Assembly: GCA_964615335.1 (NCBI GenBank)
Contig: CAZTMT010000015.1
Coordinates: forward strand, 11,919 to 75,918
Reading direction: 5' to 3'
From: HR10 sp964615335
GTDB lineage: Bacteria; Acidobacteriota; Blastocatellia; HR10
DNA length: 64,000 bases
The notes under the pieces are model-generated. The model did no database searches and had not been told where the DNA came from. It saw nothing but the letters and a program-made list of their open reading frames with translations. A program made the position numbers and the translations under genes. The stretch's first letter is position 1, and each line of letters opens with the position of its first letter. This document shows, one piece after another, positions 15,580 through 24,732 of this stretch.

Positions 15580-17424
15580 TTACGGGCGATAGATCAGCAG
15601 AGTTTGGCCGGGTTTGAGGAGATCGGTCCGAAGGCGATTCCACTGGCGAAGCTCAGCCACCGTGACGTCATATCGCGCGGCGATTTCGCTCAGCGTGTCC
15701 CCACGGCGCACGCGATAGGTGAGACGGCGCCCTTGTGCCTTCGTCGAGGAGACCGTGCTTCGAGAAGCCTTCGAGACGGAGGATGTTTTCACCCGGCTGG
15801 CCGGCAGAGCGAGGACGATCTTTTGACCGGCGCGCAATCGCGCGCGAGGGCTCATCCGATTGAGGCGAGCGATGTCATGAGCCGAGAGGCCGTACCGCGC
15901 CGCGATGCGCGTGATCGTATCTCCGGGGCGCGCGCGCACCGTGATGCGGACGACCGAAAGCCGGGTCACTTCAAGGCCCAGAGACCGCCCCGATGCCTGG
16001 CGCGCAACCGATGTGGGAATGATCACACGCGTGCCTGCTTCCAAGGAGGCCTTCCCATCCAGAGCATTCACCTCGGCGATCTGCTCCGTGCTCACGCGAT
16101 ACTGCTCGGCGATACTCTGGAGCGTCTCCCCTTGGGCGACGCGATGGATCCGCCAGGAATCTCTATGCTCGGTGGGCACGCGCGCGAGCATCTCGCCCAC
16201 CAGTTCCCCCACTCCGACAGGGACGCGCACCGTGTAGGTCTCCCCCGGCGGGATGTATCCCCGCTTGAGTTCCGGATTGAGGTCTTGAATCTGCTCGGGA
16301 GTCGTACCTGCGACCTCGGCGATCAATCGCAGATCAATGGGGCCTTCCACAGGCACCGTCTCATACTCCAGGGGAGGCTCCGGCTCGACCTGAAAGCCAT
16401 ATCGCGCAGGATCCTTCGCGATGATGATGATGGCCAGGATAATCGGGACGTAGTTGCGCGTCTCCGCCGGCAGCAGACGCCTTCGATGCAGATACCAGAA
16501 ATCGGCGTATCCGGAAGCCGCGATCGCCCGATCCACGGCAGCTTCCCCACAGTTATATGCCGCCAGCGCCAGAGACCAATCGAGATACCGCTCGTAGAGG
16601 AATCGCAAGTACCGAGCAGCGGCCCGCGTCGGCTGTTCCAGGCCCAAGCGCTCGTCCAGCCAACCGGTTTGCCGCAGGCCATATTTGGCTCCTGTGCCCG
16701 AAATGAACTGCCAAATGCCCAAAGCATTCATCGGAGACCGCGCATAGGGACGCCAGTTGCTCTCGGCCTGAGCCAGCCAGACCAGATCCAGCGGAACCCC
16801 TTCTTCCTGAAAGATCCGCCGAGCCATCGGCAGGTATCGCCCGGCTCGCTGCAGCCCCACCTCCATCGTCGCCCGTCCCTTCGGATTCCGAGTGAAGTAG
16901 TGGATGAACTGCCGAACCTCGGGCGTGATCGTGACCGGGAAGTCCAGCGCGATGTCTTCAGTCTCGCGACTGCCGGCTTTCAGATCCTCCTTTCCCAACT
17001 CGATCTGCGCGAGCTGTTCGAGCAACGACGGCTCGTACCGCTGCAGGGGAGCGCCTCCGCGCCGAGCGACTTCAAGCTCGACCGCGTGAACCCTCTCGAT
17101 CAAAGAGCGATAATAGGCCAGAAGCTGCGGATGCTCGGACACTTTCAGCCGAGCTTCCAGAATCGTATCCACAGCCCGATCGAACTCCTGACGGGCTTGC
17201 GAGAAGTCTCCCCGGCGGCGAGCAGCCTCCCCCTGACGGAAGTGACGTTCGGCCCGCTCAATGAGCGCCCCAATCTGGGGATCTTCAACCGGTGAAGATC
17301 CCTCTCTCACCTGCGGCTCCGGAAGCGGGGACGAAGAGAGGCCCCCTGCCGGAGATTGAGCCAGAAGCAGAGAGGAGAGGCCCAGATGCAACGCTATGAG
17401 TCCGCTGGCGACTTGTCGTAGCAT
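15580..17424 (-). CDS. mltD: MltD-like membrane-bound lytic transglycosylase with LysM domains
   Basis: Cleaves peptidoglycan glycan strands to 1,6-anhydro ends. There is a signal peptide at 1-22 and a helical, glutamine/arginine-rich region to about 160. The SLT domain follows, with catalytic Glu221 in AQAESNW and the usual motifs GIWQFISGTGAKYGL, AYNCGE and ETRNYVP. Three clear LysM modules follow, with openings RVAQGETLQSIAEQY, RARPGDTITRIAARYGL and RVRRGDTLSEIAARYDV, plus a more diverged one around IDLRLIAEVAGTTPEQIQDLNP. The 614 residues exceed E. coli MltD (about 450) because of the extra LysM units and N-terminal region. It has its own promoter at 17509-17537. Confidence 0.92.
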   Translation of the reverse strand: MLRQVASGLIALHLGLSSLLLAQSPAGGLSSSPLPEPQVREGSSPVEDPQIGALIERAERHFRQGEAARRRGDFSQARQEFDRAVDTILEARLKVSEHPQLLAYYRSLIERVHAVELEVARRGGAPLQRYEPSLLEQLAQIELGKEDLKAGSRETEDIALDFPVTITPEVRQFIHYFTRNPKGRATMEVGLQRAGRYLPMARRIFQEEGVPLDLVWLAQAESNWRPYARSPMNALGIWQFISGTGAKYGLRQTGWLDERLGLEQPTRAAARYLRFLYERYLDWSLALAAYNCGEAAVDRAIAASGYADFWYLHRRRLLPAETRNYVPIILAIIIIAKDPARYGFQVEPEPPLEYETVPVEGPIDLRLIAEVAGTTPEQIQDLNPELKRGYIPPGETYTVRVPVGVGELVGEMLARVPTEHRDSWRIHRVAQGETLQSIAEQYRVSTEQIAEVNALDGKASLEAGTRVIIPTSVARQASGRSLGLEVTRLSVVRITVRARPGDTITRIAARYGLSAHDIARLNRMSPRARLRAGQKIVLALPASRVKTSSVSKASRSTVSSTKAQGRRLTYRVRRGDTLSEIAARYDVTVAELRQWNRLRTDLLKPGQTLLIYRP

Positions 17425-17508
17425 TCTGTTCGCTCCGACATCAAAAGTCTCCTTCCCCCTTCAGAAAAAAAGACTTCAACCGGCGCTTCCCTCACAAGTA
17501 GCGCCATT

Positions 17509-17537
17509 AGATAACATAAAACGGCTTTATCTGTCAA
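17509..17537 (-). promoter_or_regulatory. sigma70-like promoter of the mltD-like gene
   Basis: On the - strand a perfect TTGACA (17532-17537) is followed after 17 bases by TTATCT (17509-17514). The surrounding stretch is clearly A+T-rich relative to the window. The start would be near 17502, about 80 bases before the ATG at 17424. Confidence 0.5.
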
Positions 17538-17588
17538 TGGGGAAGATATTATGTGAGGTCCTTACGGCCTCGCCCAACCGTTGTCCCC

Positions 17589-18344
17589 CTATCGTCGCTC
17601 CTCGCGTTCGATGCGCCCATCGCGAAGATGGATGATGCGATGGGCATGGGCAGCGACTTCGGGCTCATGAGTGACGATGATGACCGTATTGCCCTGCGCA
17701 TGAAGGCGATCGAAAAGCGCCATGATCTCGGCTCCCGTCTTGGAGTCCAGCGCGCCCGTCGGCTCATCGGCGAGCAGAATCGAAGGCCGGTTCACCAGAG
17801 CGCGGGCGATGGCCACGCGCTGCCGTTGTCCTCCCGACAGCTCGTTGGGCCGATGATGCATCCGATCGCCCAGATCCACCATCTCCAGGGCCTGACGCGC
17901 CCGCTCCAGGCGCTCCTTGGCCGGGACGCCCGCATAGATCAGGGGCAGTTCGACATTGTGCAGGGCCGTCGCGCGCGGCAAGAGATTAAACAACTGGAAG
18001 ACGAATCCGATCTCCCGATTGCGAATATAGGCCAGCTCATCGTCGTCCATCTCGCTGACGAGCCGCCCGTTGAGCCAGTAGCGACCGGCTGTGGGAGTAT
18101 CCAGACATCCGATGATATTCATCAGAGTGGACTTCCCCGAACCGGAAGGACCAATGATGGCGACGTACTCATTGGGCTGAATGACCAGGTCAATCCCGCG
18201 CAGAGCGTGGACCTTCTCCTGTCCCATCTCATAGGTGCGCCAGATCCCCTCCATGCGAATCAGCCCGTCCGCTGAAGGAGGGGCCTTGCGGAGGCTCCAA
18301 CCGATCTCCTGCTCCACGTCCGGCATCGTGCTTGAGCGGCTCAT
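17589..18344 (-). CDS. MacB/LolD-type ABC transporter ATP-binding protein
   Basis: The cytosolic ATPase of a lipoprotein/macrolide-type exporter. It has Walker A GPSGSGKST, a Q-loop in FVFQLFNLLPRATALHNVELPL, the signature LSGGQRQRVAIARAL, Walker B ILLADEPTGALD and the switch His in VIIVTHEPEVA. GALDSKTGAEIM is typical of the MacB/LolD group. It is 28 bases downstream of the adaptor gene, so the two are one unit. The permease expected next in such operons is missing: the next gene downstream is the transglycosylase. Confidence 0.92.
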   Translation of the reverse strand: MSRSSTMPDVEQEIGWSLRKAPPSADGLIRMEGIWRTYEMGQEKVHALRGIDLVIQPNEYVAIIGPSGSGKSTLMNIIGCLDTPTAGRYWLNGRLVSEMDDDELAYIRNREIGFVFQLFNLLPRATALHNVELPLIYAGVPAKERLERARQALEMVDLGDRMHHRPNELSGGQRQRVAIARALVNRPSILLADEPTGALDSKTGAEIMALFDRLHAQGNTVIIVTHEPEVAAHAHRIIHLRDGRIEREERR

Positions 18345-18372
18345 CGCAGATCCTCACCCAGTTCGGGGCATG

Positions 18373-19797
18373 TCACCGACCTCGAACATACTCCTTTTTG
18401 ACGATCGCACCCGGCTTGAGCGTGCGCAACTCGCGATAGGGGCCGACGATGACCTCAGTCCCCTCTTCCAGCCCGCTGACGATCTCGACCTCCATCTCCC
18501 CGGAGATTCCGACCTCGACAGGGCGAAAGACGGCGCGATTCCCCTCGACGATGAAGACTCCCTGCACGCGCTTCTTCTGACCATCTGCCGAGGCGGATTG
18601 CCCGACTTCCTCCGGATCGCGCTCGACCAGAGCGGCCGGAGGGATGGCGATGACGTTCTCGCGCATATCGGTGGTGATGGTCGCTGTTGCCGACATGCCC
18701 GGACGCAGCCGGTCACGAACCTCGGGCGTCAGATTGATCAACTTGATGACGACCTTGAAATCTTTGGCCTCCTGTCCCGCAGGCATCAGATCGGGCAGGG
18801 CTTGTCCTCCCCCACCCCGAACCAGAGCCGCGCGGCCCACTTCCGAGACGACGCCTTCAAGCACCTGGTCTCCCAGAGCATCCACACGAATGCGCGCCTT
18901 TTGGCCCACCCGAACATGGGCGATGTCGGTCTCATCCACCTGGACCTCGACGTTGATCTCCGACATATCGGCGATCGTCAAAAGGGGCGTCGTGCTGAAG
19001 CTCGCCAGCACATACTGGCCGACGCGCACCGGGAGATTGGCAATGACGCCATCAATAGGGGCTTTCTGCACGGTCTTGGCCAGACGATCCAGGGCGCTTC
19101 GGTAGTTCGCCTGAATCTGGGCGACGCGGGCCTGCGCGCTGCGCAGTTGCGCTTGAGCCTGGCGCACTCGGATCTGCGCGTCACGAAGCTGGGCTTCCAG
19201 TTGCTGAATCCGCTGTTGCTGGGCTTCGACCAGAGCCTTTGCCCCCCGATAGGAGGCGCGCGCGCGATCGTACTCGGCGCGAGAGATGACTCCCTGTTCC
19301 AACAGTTGCTCCCGGCGCTGGAACTCCTCCTCGGCGAAGACCAGATCAGCCTTCATGCGCTCCAGCTCATATCGAGCGGCCGCCAGGCTCGCCTGAACGT
19401 TCAGGACGTTATTCCGTGCCGCATCCACCTGCACCTGGGCGTTCTGCACCTCGGCGCGCGCCGCTTGCAGATTCGCCTGGCTGCTCTCGGCCTCCGAAGA
19501 GATCTGTGTCGGATCTATTTTCAACAGAGGGGTCCCTGCCTTCACCCAGTCCCCTTCCTTCACATAGATCTCCAGGACGCGACCGGGGACCTCCGACGTC
19601 ATGTTCACAAAGTTCCGCGGGCGAATCTCGCCGTTGGCTGTGACCTTGGATTCCAGAAGAGGGCGACGGGTCACCTTCTCGACCTGGACGGTGGGGACAT
19701 CGGTTCGACCGCGGGTGACGCTGATCCCAAGCACAGCCCCCAAAACGGCGATGAGCCCCAGCGCGATCAAAAGCTTCTTCCGACGACTCGCGGCCAT
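18373..19797 (-). CDS. Periplasmic adaptor (membrane fusion protein, MacA/HlyD type)
   Basis: Bridges an inner-membrane transporter to an outer-membrane channel. An N-terminal membrane segment (8-26) is followed by a lipoyl half (NGEIRPRNFVNMTSEVPGRV) and a long Gln/Ala-rich coiled-coil hairpin at about 85-245 (SSEAESSQANLQAARAEVQ through RQAQAQLRSAQARVAQ). The second lipoyl half and beta-barrel domain follow, with APIDGVIANLPVRVGQYV and GMSATATI, and a membrane-proximal end. It starts the two-gene unit with the ABC ATPase; no outer-membrane channel gene is adjacent. Confidence 0.9.
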   Translation of the reverse strand: MAASRRKKLLIALGLIAVLGAVLGISVTRGRTDVPTVQVEKVTRRPLLESKVTANGEIRPRNFVNMTSEVPGRVLEIYVKEGDWVKAGTPLLKIDPTQISSEAESSQANLQAARAEVQNAQVQVDAARNNVLNVQASLAAARYELERMKADLVFAEEEFQRREQLLEQGVISRAEYDRARASYRGAKALVEAQQQRIQQLEAQLRDAQIRVRQAQAQLRSAQARVAQIQANYRSALDRLAKTVQKAPIDGVIANLPVRVGQYVLASFSTTPLLTIADMSEINVEVQVDETDIAHVRVGQKARIRVDALGDQVLEGVVSEVGRAALVRGGGGQALPDLMPAGQEAKDFKVVIKLINLTPEVRDRLRPGMSATATITTDMRENVIAIPPAALVERDPEEVGQSASADGQKKRVQGVFIVEGNRAVFRPVEVGISGEMEVEIVSGLEEGTEVIVGPYRELRTLKPGAIVKKEYVRGR

Positions 19798-19919
19798 ATG
19801 ACCTCTCTCGACTCCGCTCTCTCTGAACGAACAGAAAAACGCAAAGGTTCCGCCAAAGTTACAATGCTACTGCCTTCTCTCTCCCGGTGTCAACTGACGG
19901 TCTCTTAAGCAGATACGCC

Positions 19920-21176
19920 TTATGGGAAGATCCCGCGCACGCGCGTGGCCTCGGCCACACGCCCGATGGCCAGAATATGAGCGCCGCGACGCAGGTCCAC
20001 GCCATAGCGTTCGGCTGTCGCCCGCACCTCGTGAAAAGCCTTCGTCATGATGCGCTCCAGGTGGGAACGGACTTCCTCTTCGGACCAGAAGAAGCTGTAC
20101 CGATCCTGAACCCACTCGAAGTAGGAGACCGAGACGCCCCCGGCACTGGCCAAGATATCCGGGATGACCATGATCCCCCGATCGAAGAGGATATCGTCGG
20201 CATCAGGAGTCGTCGGCCCATTGGCGGCTTCGGCGATCAGGCGCGCGCGAATGCGATCCGCATTCCGTCCTGTGATCTGATTCTCCAAAGCGGCAGGGAC
20301 GAGAATATCGCAGGGCAGCTCGAGCAGCTCCTCGTTGGTGATCGCCTCCGTATTGGGGAGCCCGCTCAGCGCGCCCGTTCGCGCCTTGTGCTCCAGAGCA
20401 GCCACCGGATCAATCCCACGCGGATTGTAGATGCCCCCCTTGGAATCGCTCACGGCGATGATGCGCGCGCCATCCTCATGAAGAAATCGGGCCACATTGC
20501 TCCCGGCGTTTCCGAAGCCCTGGACGACGACTGTCGCTCCGGTCAGAGGGAGACCGAGCGTGCGGCAGGCCTCGCGAATGACGAACTGACAGCCGCGCGC
20601 GGTGGCCTCCTGCCGCCCGTGCGATCCCCCCAGCTCAACGGGCTTGCCCGTGACCACCCCCAGTTCCGTATATCCCTTGAACATGCTGATCGTATCCATG
20701 ATCCAGGCCATCGTCTGTGCATCGGTATACACATCGGGTGCGGGGATATCGTGATCCGGGCCGATCAGAGGAGCGATCTCTGTAGCGTAGCGGCGCGTCA
20801 GGCGCTCCAGCTCCCCGCGCGAAAGCTCCCGGGGATTGACGCGCACACCGCCCTTGGCTCCCCCATAGGGGAGGTTCACGGTCGCGCACTTCCAGGTCAT
20901 CCACATGGCCAGGGCCTTTACTTCATCCAGCGTCACGTCGGGATGATACCGAATCCCCCCCTTGCCCGGACCGCGCGCGATGTTGTGCTGAACGCGGTAT
21001 CCCTCGAAGACGCGCAAGCTCCCGTCATCCATCTTGACGGGGATGGAGACGACAAGTTGCCGCTTGGGTGTCTTCAACAACTCGCGCAAGCCCTCATCCA
21101 GATCCAGGTAGGAAGCGGCCCGATCGAATTGCCTCTGAGCCACGACAAACGGATTCAGGTTCTCCTCGATGGCCAT
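19920..21176 (-). CDS. gdhA: Glu/Leu/Phe/Val-type glutamate dehydrogenase
   Basis: Interconverts glutamate and 2-oxoglutarate with NAD(P). The substrate domain contains GPGKGGIRYHP and YGGAKGGV with its catalytic lysines, and PAPDVYTD with the conserved Asp. The nucleotide-binding domain has GFGNAGSNVA. The 418-residue length and motif pattern fit the hexameric class typical of thermophiles and many bacteria. The start was put at the ATG 21174-21176 because GGGAGAG lies just before it; the ATG 15 bases further up overlaps that ribosome binding site. It follows the ftsB-like gene by about 30 bases and probably belongs to the same leftward unit. Confidence 0.93.
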   Translation of the reverse strand: MAIEENLNPFVVAQRQFDRAASYLDLDEGLRELLKTPKRQLVVSIPVKMDDGSLRVFEGYRVQHNIARGPGKGGIRYHPDVTLDEVKALAMWMTWKCATVNLPYGGAKGGVRVNPRELSRGELERLTRRYATEIAPLIGPDHDIPAPDVYTDAQTMAWIMDTISMFKGYTELGVVTGKPVELGGSHGRQEATARGCQFVIREACRTLGLPLTGATVVVQGFGNAGSNVARFLHEDGARIIAVSDSKGGIYNPRGIDPVAALEHKARTGALSGLPNTEAITNEELLELPCDILVPAALENQITGRNADRIRARLIAEAANGPTTPDADDILFDRGIMVIPDILASAGGVSVSYFEWVQDRYSFFWSEEEVRSHLERIMTKAFHEVRATAERYGVDLRRGAHILAIGRVAEATRVRGIFP

Positions 21177-21207
21177 AGGCTCTCCCTTCACGTTGGAATG
21201 ACCCCGG

Positions 21208-21546
21208 CTACCGTTTCGGAGCTTCGGGGAAAGAGAAGATCATCTCGTCGGGACGGACCATGTGCAGCTCCTCGCGGGCGATCCGCTCGATGACTTCGGG
21301 ATCGCTCTTGAGGGCTCGGATCTCTTCGGCGAGACGTTCCGTCTCCAGACGCAGATGTTTCACCTCGGCCTCCAGCCGCTCATATTCCAGGCGTGCGGCC
21401 CGATATTCACGGTGCGCCCGCAGCAGAATCGCGCCGCACACGGCACCCACCCCGATGAGCAAAAGAAGCATGCCCACGATCGGCCCGAGTCGAGGCGCAG
21501 CCGCGCGCTTTCGTTCATCGGAGCGCGAAGATTCGCCCTTGTTCAA
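21208..21546 (-). CDS. FtsB/DivIC-type septum formation initiator
   Basis: A small bitopic cell-division protein. A cytosolic basic tail is followed by one membrane segment at about 21-43, then a coiled coil (REYRAARLEYERLEAEVKHL onward). The conserved end contains IERIAREELHMVRPDE, the family signature for the region after the coil. Its start lies 32 bases inside the phosphohexomutase gene, an unusually long overlap that suggests translational coupling. A typical partner FtsL/FtsQ is not in view. Confidence 0.85.
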   Translation of the reverse strand: MNKGESSRSDERKRAAAPRLGPIVGMLLLLIGVGAVCGAILLRAHREYRAARLEYERLEAEVKHLRLETERLAEEIRALKSDPEVIERIAREELHMVRPDEMIFSFPEAPKR

Positions 21547-22945
21547 GCAGCACCTCCAGGTCCGCTTCCGTTGTCGCTTCCGCGTAGCATCGAGCCACAG
21601 GCTCAGTGCCCGAGAGCCTCCACAAGATCCACGAATCGTCCTCGAAAAGGAGCTTCATCCCGTCCACTCGATTCACCCCGATGACGCGGCGTCCGAAGAA
21701 GTCCGCCGGAGGGTCCGCGCTCAGCTTCTCTTCTAAGCGTTGGCGCGCCTGTTCGGTCAGAGGGATTCCGATGCGCCCGCTCCAGAGCCGTCCATCCCGC
21801 TCGTAGAGGCGCTCGAGCCCCTGACTCAGGCTCGCGCCCGTACGGGCGACGACCTCGACGGCCAGAAGCCCGGCCAGAATCCCATCTTTCTCCGGATAGT
21901 GCCCGGCCACAGAGAGGCCCGCGCTCTCCTCCCCCCCGAGCACGATCTTCCCCTGCTTGAGCAGCTCGCCGATGTATTTGAATCCGACCGGCGTCTCGTA
22001 GACTGGGCGCCCGCGACGCCGCGCGACGCGATCCACCTGATGCGAGGTCGCGACGCTGCGCGCAACGCCTCCCTCCGCAGGGCGCGTCTCACAGAGATAA
22101 TCGAACAAGAGCGCCAGGATTTGATTCGGCGTCAGGAAGACTCCTCCGCGATCCACGATGCCGAACCGATCGGCATCGCCATCGGTCGCCACGCCGAGAT
22201 CGAACCCTCCGGATGCGACACATTCCCGCAGAGCGTGCAAGCGCTCGGCGGAGGGCTCTGGCGCTCCTCCTCCAAAGAGCACATCCCGTTCGGCATGGAT
22301 GATCTGCACAGCGCAGCCGGCCTCCTGCAGGGCGCGATCCAAATACCCGCGCGCCGTCCCCCAGAGCGGATCCACAGCGACGCGCAAGCGAGCGCGCGCG
22401 ATCGCCGAAAAGTCAATCTTCGTCCCGAGATCGCGAAGATACCCCTCGCGCGGATCGAAAGGGCGAATGCGCCCCAGCTCCCGACCCACGGGAGACGCGC
22501 GCTCCTGCCCGGCAGACATCCGCTCGATCTCGGCTTCGATCTCTCGCGTAACTTCCGGGAGCGCGGGCGCTCCGTCGGAGGTGGAGAACTTGATCCCCTG
22601 ATACTGGGGCTCGTTATGGCTGGCCGTGATGTTGATTCCGCCCTGTGCTCGCTCGGCCACAATGGCATAGGCCACAACCGGCGTGGGCACGGGCTCGGTC
22701 GAAAGGAGGACCTCGATCCCTTCCTCAGCCAGAATGCGCGCGCTCTCCCGCGCGAATTCTTCAGCCAGAAACCGCGTATCGTAACCGACCACCAGGCGAG
22801 GGATCGCCGGGGATGCTTCTTTCTGAGCGCGCCAGAGGTAGCGCGCGATCGCGCGCACGACCCGACGCACGTTCGGGAACGTGAAATCCTCGGCCAGGAC
22901 CGCGCGCCATCCCGATGTTCCGAACCGAATAGGCTTGCTCTTCAT
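21515..22945 (-). CDS. Phosphoglucomutase/phosphomannomutase family enzyme
   Basis: Moves phosphate between C1 and C6 of a hexose through a phosphoserine. The active-site loop NITASHNEP (Ser about 109 from the chosen start) is intact. The metal loop DGDADRFG and the sugar-binding loop GGEESAGLS are present, and SGTEPVAR ends the phosphate-binding domain. The start at 22945 gives an ATGA overlap with the upstream barrel gene; a GTG two codons earlier is less likely. It could feed glucose-1-P or mannose-1-P into the polysaccharide route, but the substrate cannot be read from the sequence. Confidence 0.9.
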   Translation of the reverse strand: MKSKPIRFGTSGWRAVLAEDFTFPNVRRVVRAIARYLWRAQKEASPAIPRLVVGYDTRFLAEEFARESARILAEEGIEVLLSTEPVPTPVVAYAIVAERAQGGINITASHNEPQYQGIKFSTSDGAPALPEVTREIEAEIERMSAGQERASPVGRELGRIRPFDPREGYLRDLGTKIDFSAIARARLRVAVDPLWGTARGYLDRALQEAGCAVQIIHAERDVLFGGGAPEPSAERLHALRECVASGGFDLGVATDGDADRFGIVDRGGVFLTPNQILALLFDYLCETRPAEGGVARSVATSHQVDRVARRRGRPVYETPVGFKYIGELLKQGKIVLGGEESAGLSVAGHYPEKDGILAGLLAVEVVARTGASLSQGLERLYERDGRLWSGRIGIPLTEQARQRLEEKLSADPPADFFGRRVIGVNRVDGMKLLFEDDSWILWRLSGTEPVARCYAEATTEADLEVLLEQGRIFALR

Positions 22946-23811
22946 CGCCACACCGGCAGCATGTAACTCACGCCGAAGACGAGGCCGCTGCGTGGATCAA
23001 TGGCATGAACTCCTCGCACAGCGGCCACATCCCACCAGAGCTGCCCTGCACGAAATCGCAGACCCAGGCGCAATTGACCTCGCGACTCCGTCCCCAGGGG
23101 AGCGGCCCGGCGTGTATTCTCCCACCCGTTCACCTCGGCGACGACATGCACCCGCTCGGTCATCTCGTACACGCCGGCCACGCCGTAAAGCAGCACATCA
23201 TTTTGGGTGAACGGCTGCACGGGAGCCGGCAAAATACCCAGACCCACATGCCCGAAGAGATCGAGCGTCCCCCAGCGCTTCTCGGCCAGCGCGGCGGCGA
23301 AGAAATTCGTCTGATTGGTTCCGATCCCCCGCGCTTGGTCGGAATTAGGTAGCTCCACGCCGAAGCGCACCCCGAGGGCCGGCCATCGCCCCTCGTCTGC
23401 GCGCAGGCGGATTTTGGTCCACAGGCTGAAATCCCCGACATCGTGCGTGCTCTGAGGCGTCGGGAGACGAAGCGGGATCGCCCCCGGAGTCCTCCCGTCA
23501 ATGCTGAGATAGTCCTGAATCGTCCCTCGGATCTGGACTTCCACATGAGGAGCCAATCCTATCGAGATCCCCACGACGCCCACGCGCGAGAGGTCTCCCC
23601 GCAACCCCGAGAGGGGGAATCGCTGCGCCTGTAAGAATTCGAAGCCCAGATCCAATCGCATCTCCCCAGCGGGCACAGTCGCGACGCGCTCCGTCCGCAA
23701 AGGACGTTGCTGAGCGGAGACGGCCATGACCAATCCCACGCCCACAACCCAGCTCATCCATATCCTCTGTGCGCTCATGCTCCTTGCCGGGACGCTCGCT
23801 CGATCCCGCAT
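22942..23811 (-). CDS. Predicted outer-membrane beta-barrel protein of unknown function
   Basis: A 289-residue exported protein. A signal-like hydrophobic segment at about 19-33 ends in SAQQ, and the rest alternates short amphipathic strands with Gly/aromatic turns, as in small transporter-like barrels. Phrases such as FSLWTKIRLRA, ALGVRFGVELPNSDQ and LDLFGHVGLGIL resemble the phenol-degradation MetA-like barrel family. A later start at Met13 is possible. It heads the unit with phosphohexomutase, ftsB and gdhA. No enzymatic motif was seen. Confidence 0.6.
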   Translation of the reverse strand: MRDRASVPARSMSAQRIWMSWVVGVGLVMAVSAQQRPLRTERVATVPAGEMRLDLGFEFLQAQRFPLSGLRGDLSRVGVVGISIGLAPHVEVQIRGTIQDYLSIDGRTPGAIPLRLPTPQSTHDVGDFSLWTKIRLRADEGRWPALGVRFGVELPNSDQARGIGTNQTNFFAAALAEKRWGTLDLFGHVGLGILPAPVQPFTQNDVLLYGVAGVYEMTERVHVVAEVNGWENTRRAAPLGTESRGQLRLGLRFRAGQLWWDVAAVRGVHAIDPRSGLVFGVSYMLPVWR

Positions 23812-23903
23812 CCGACTGATCGCGCCCGTGAGCGCCCCGCATTCTAGGCGAAAGGAACCTCCCCGTCAATCCGCCGCTACCGTTTGGGCCGCTCGATGCG
23901 CGC

Positions 23904-24728
23904 TCACCGAATGAGCGTTCCCACCCGCCGCCATCGCGTGTGGCGAAAGATGCGCCACAGGAGGTTCTCTCCGCGCGCGGCGGCCGCGCGCTCATCATAG
24001 GACCAGTAGACGACCAGAGCGCGCCCCACGACGTAATCGCGCGGCACAGTCCCCCAGAACCGACTGTCCTCACTGTCATCGCGATTATCGCCCATGACGA
24101 AATAGGCGCGCTCGGGGATCAGGAAAGGACGACCGACCCCATACCGCCCTGCGGAGGGAAAAGTCTCCTCCCCTCGATCCAGGTGGTATGATTCCCAATA
24201 GACGCGATAGCGGGCCCCTGGCGGAGGAGGATCCTCGCGCACGATCTGCAAGGCCGAATCTTCGGCGTCAAATCGCGGATTCTGAACGTAGAGGCGATGT
24301 TCGGGCAGCTCGCGCTCGTTGATGAAGACGCGCGTCCCGCGGATCTCGACCGTCTCCCCGGGCAGTCCGACGACGCGCTTCACGTAGTTGACTTCAGGGT
24401 TTTGCGGATACTTGAAGACGATGACATCTCCGCGACGGACTCCCCGATAGGGCAGCAGCCGCCAGAGAAAGCCCTCCCGTTTCTCGGCGAAGAGGAATTT
24501 GTTCACCAGCAGATGATCGCCGATGAGGATATTGTTTTGCATCGAGCCGGTGGGCACCTTCACGGCCTGCACGACGAACGTCATGCCGAACAAGGCCATG
24601 ATCACCGTGACGACTGCCGATTCGAAATACTCGCGAAGAGCCGACTTGCGCGCCGGCAGGCCGGCTGGCTTTTCCGATTCGGGAGGAGCCGAAGCCAGCT
24701 CCGACATCGAACCCAGGGGCTCGGTCAT
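23904..24728 (-). CDS. lepB: Signal peptidase I
   Basis: Removes signal peptides at the outer face of the inner membrane. One membrane segment at about residues 33-53 from this start precedes the catalytic Ser in PTGSMQNN. The catalytic Lys follows in VNYVKRVVGLPGE. The later boxes GDHLLVNKF and YFVMGDNRDDSEDSRFWG are complete. The start was put at the ATG 24726-24728 rather than 35 codons upstream, because it lies five bases after the rnc stop and the upstream extension is an Arg/Ser-rich overlap with rnc. Translational coupling to rnc is likely. Confidence 0.93.
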   Translation of the reverse strand: MTEPLGSMSELASAPPESEKPAGLPARKSALREYFESAVVTVIMALFGMTFVVQAVKVPTGSMQNNILIGDHLLVNKFLFAEKREGFLWRLLPYRGVRRGDVIVFKYPQNPEVNYVKRVVGLPGETVEIRGTRVFINERELPEHRLYVQNPRFDAEDSALQIVREDPPPPGARYRVYWESYHLDRGEETFPSAGRYGVGRPFLIPERAYFVMGDNRDDSEDSRFWGTVPRDYVVGRALVVYWSYDERAAAARGENLLWRIFRHTRWRRVGTLIR

Positions 24729-24732
24729 GAGG

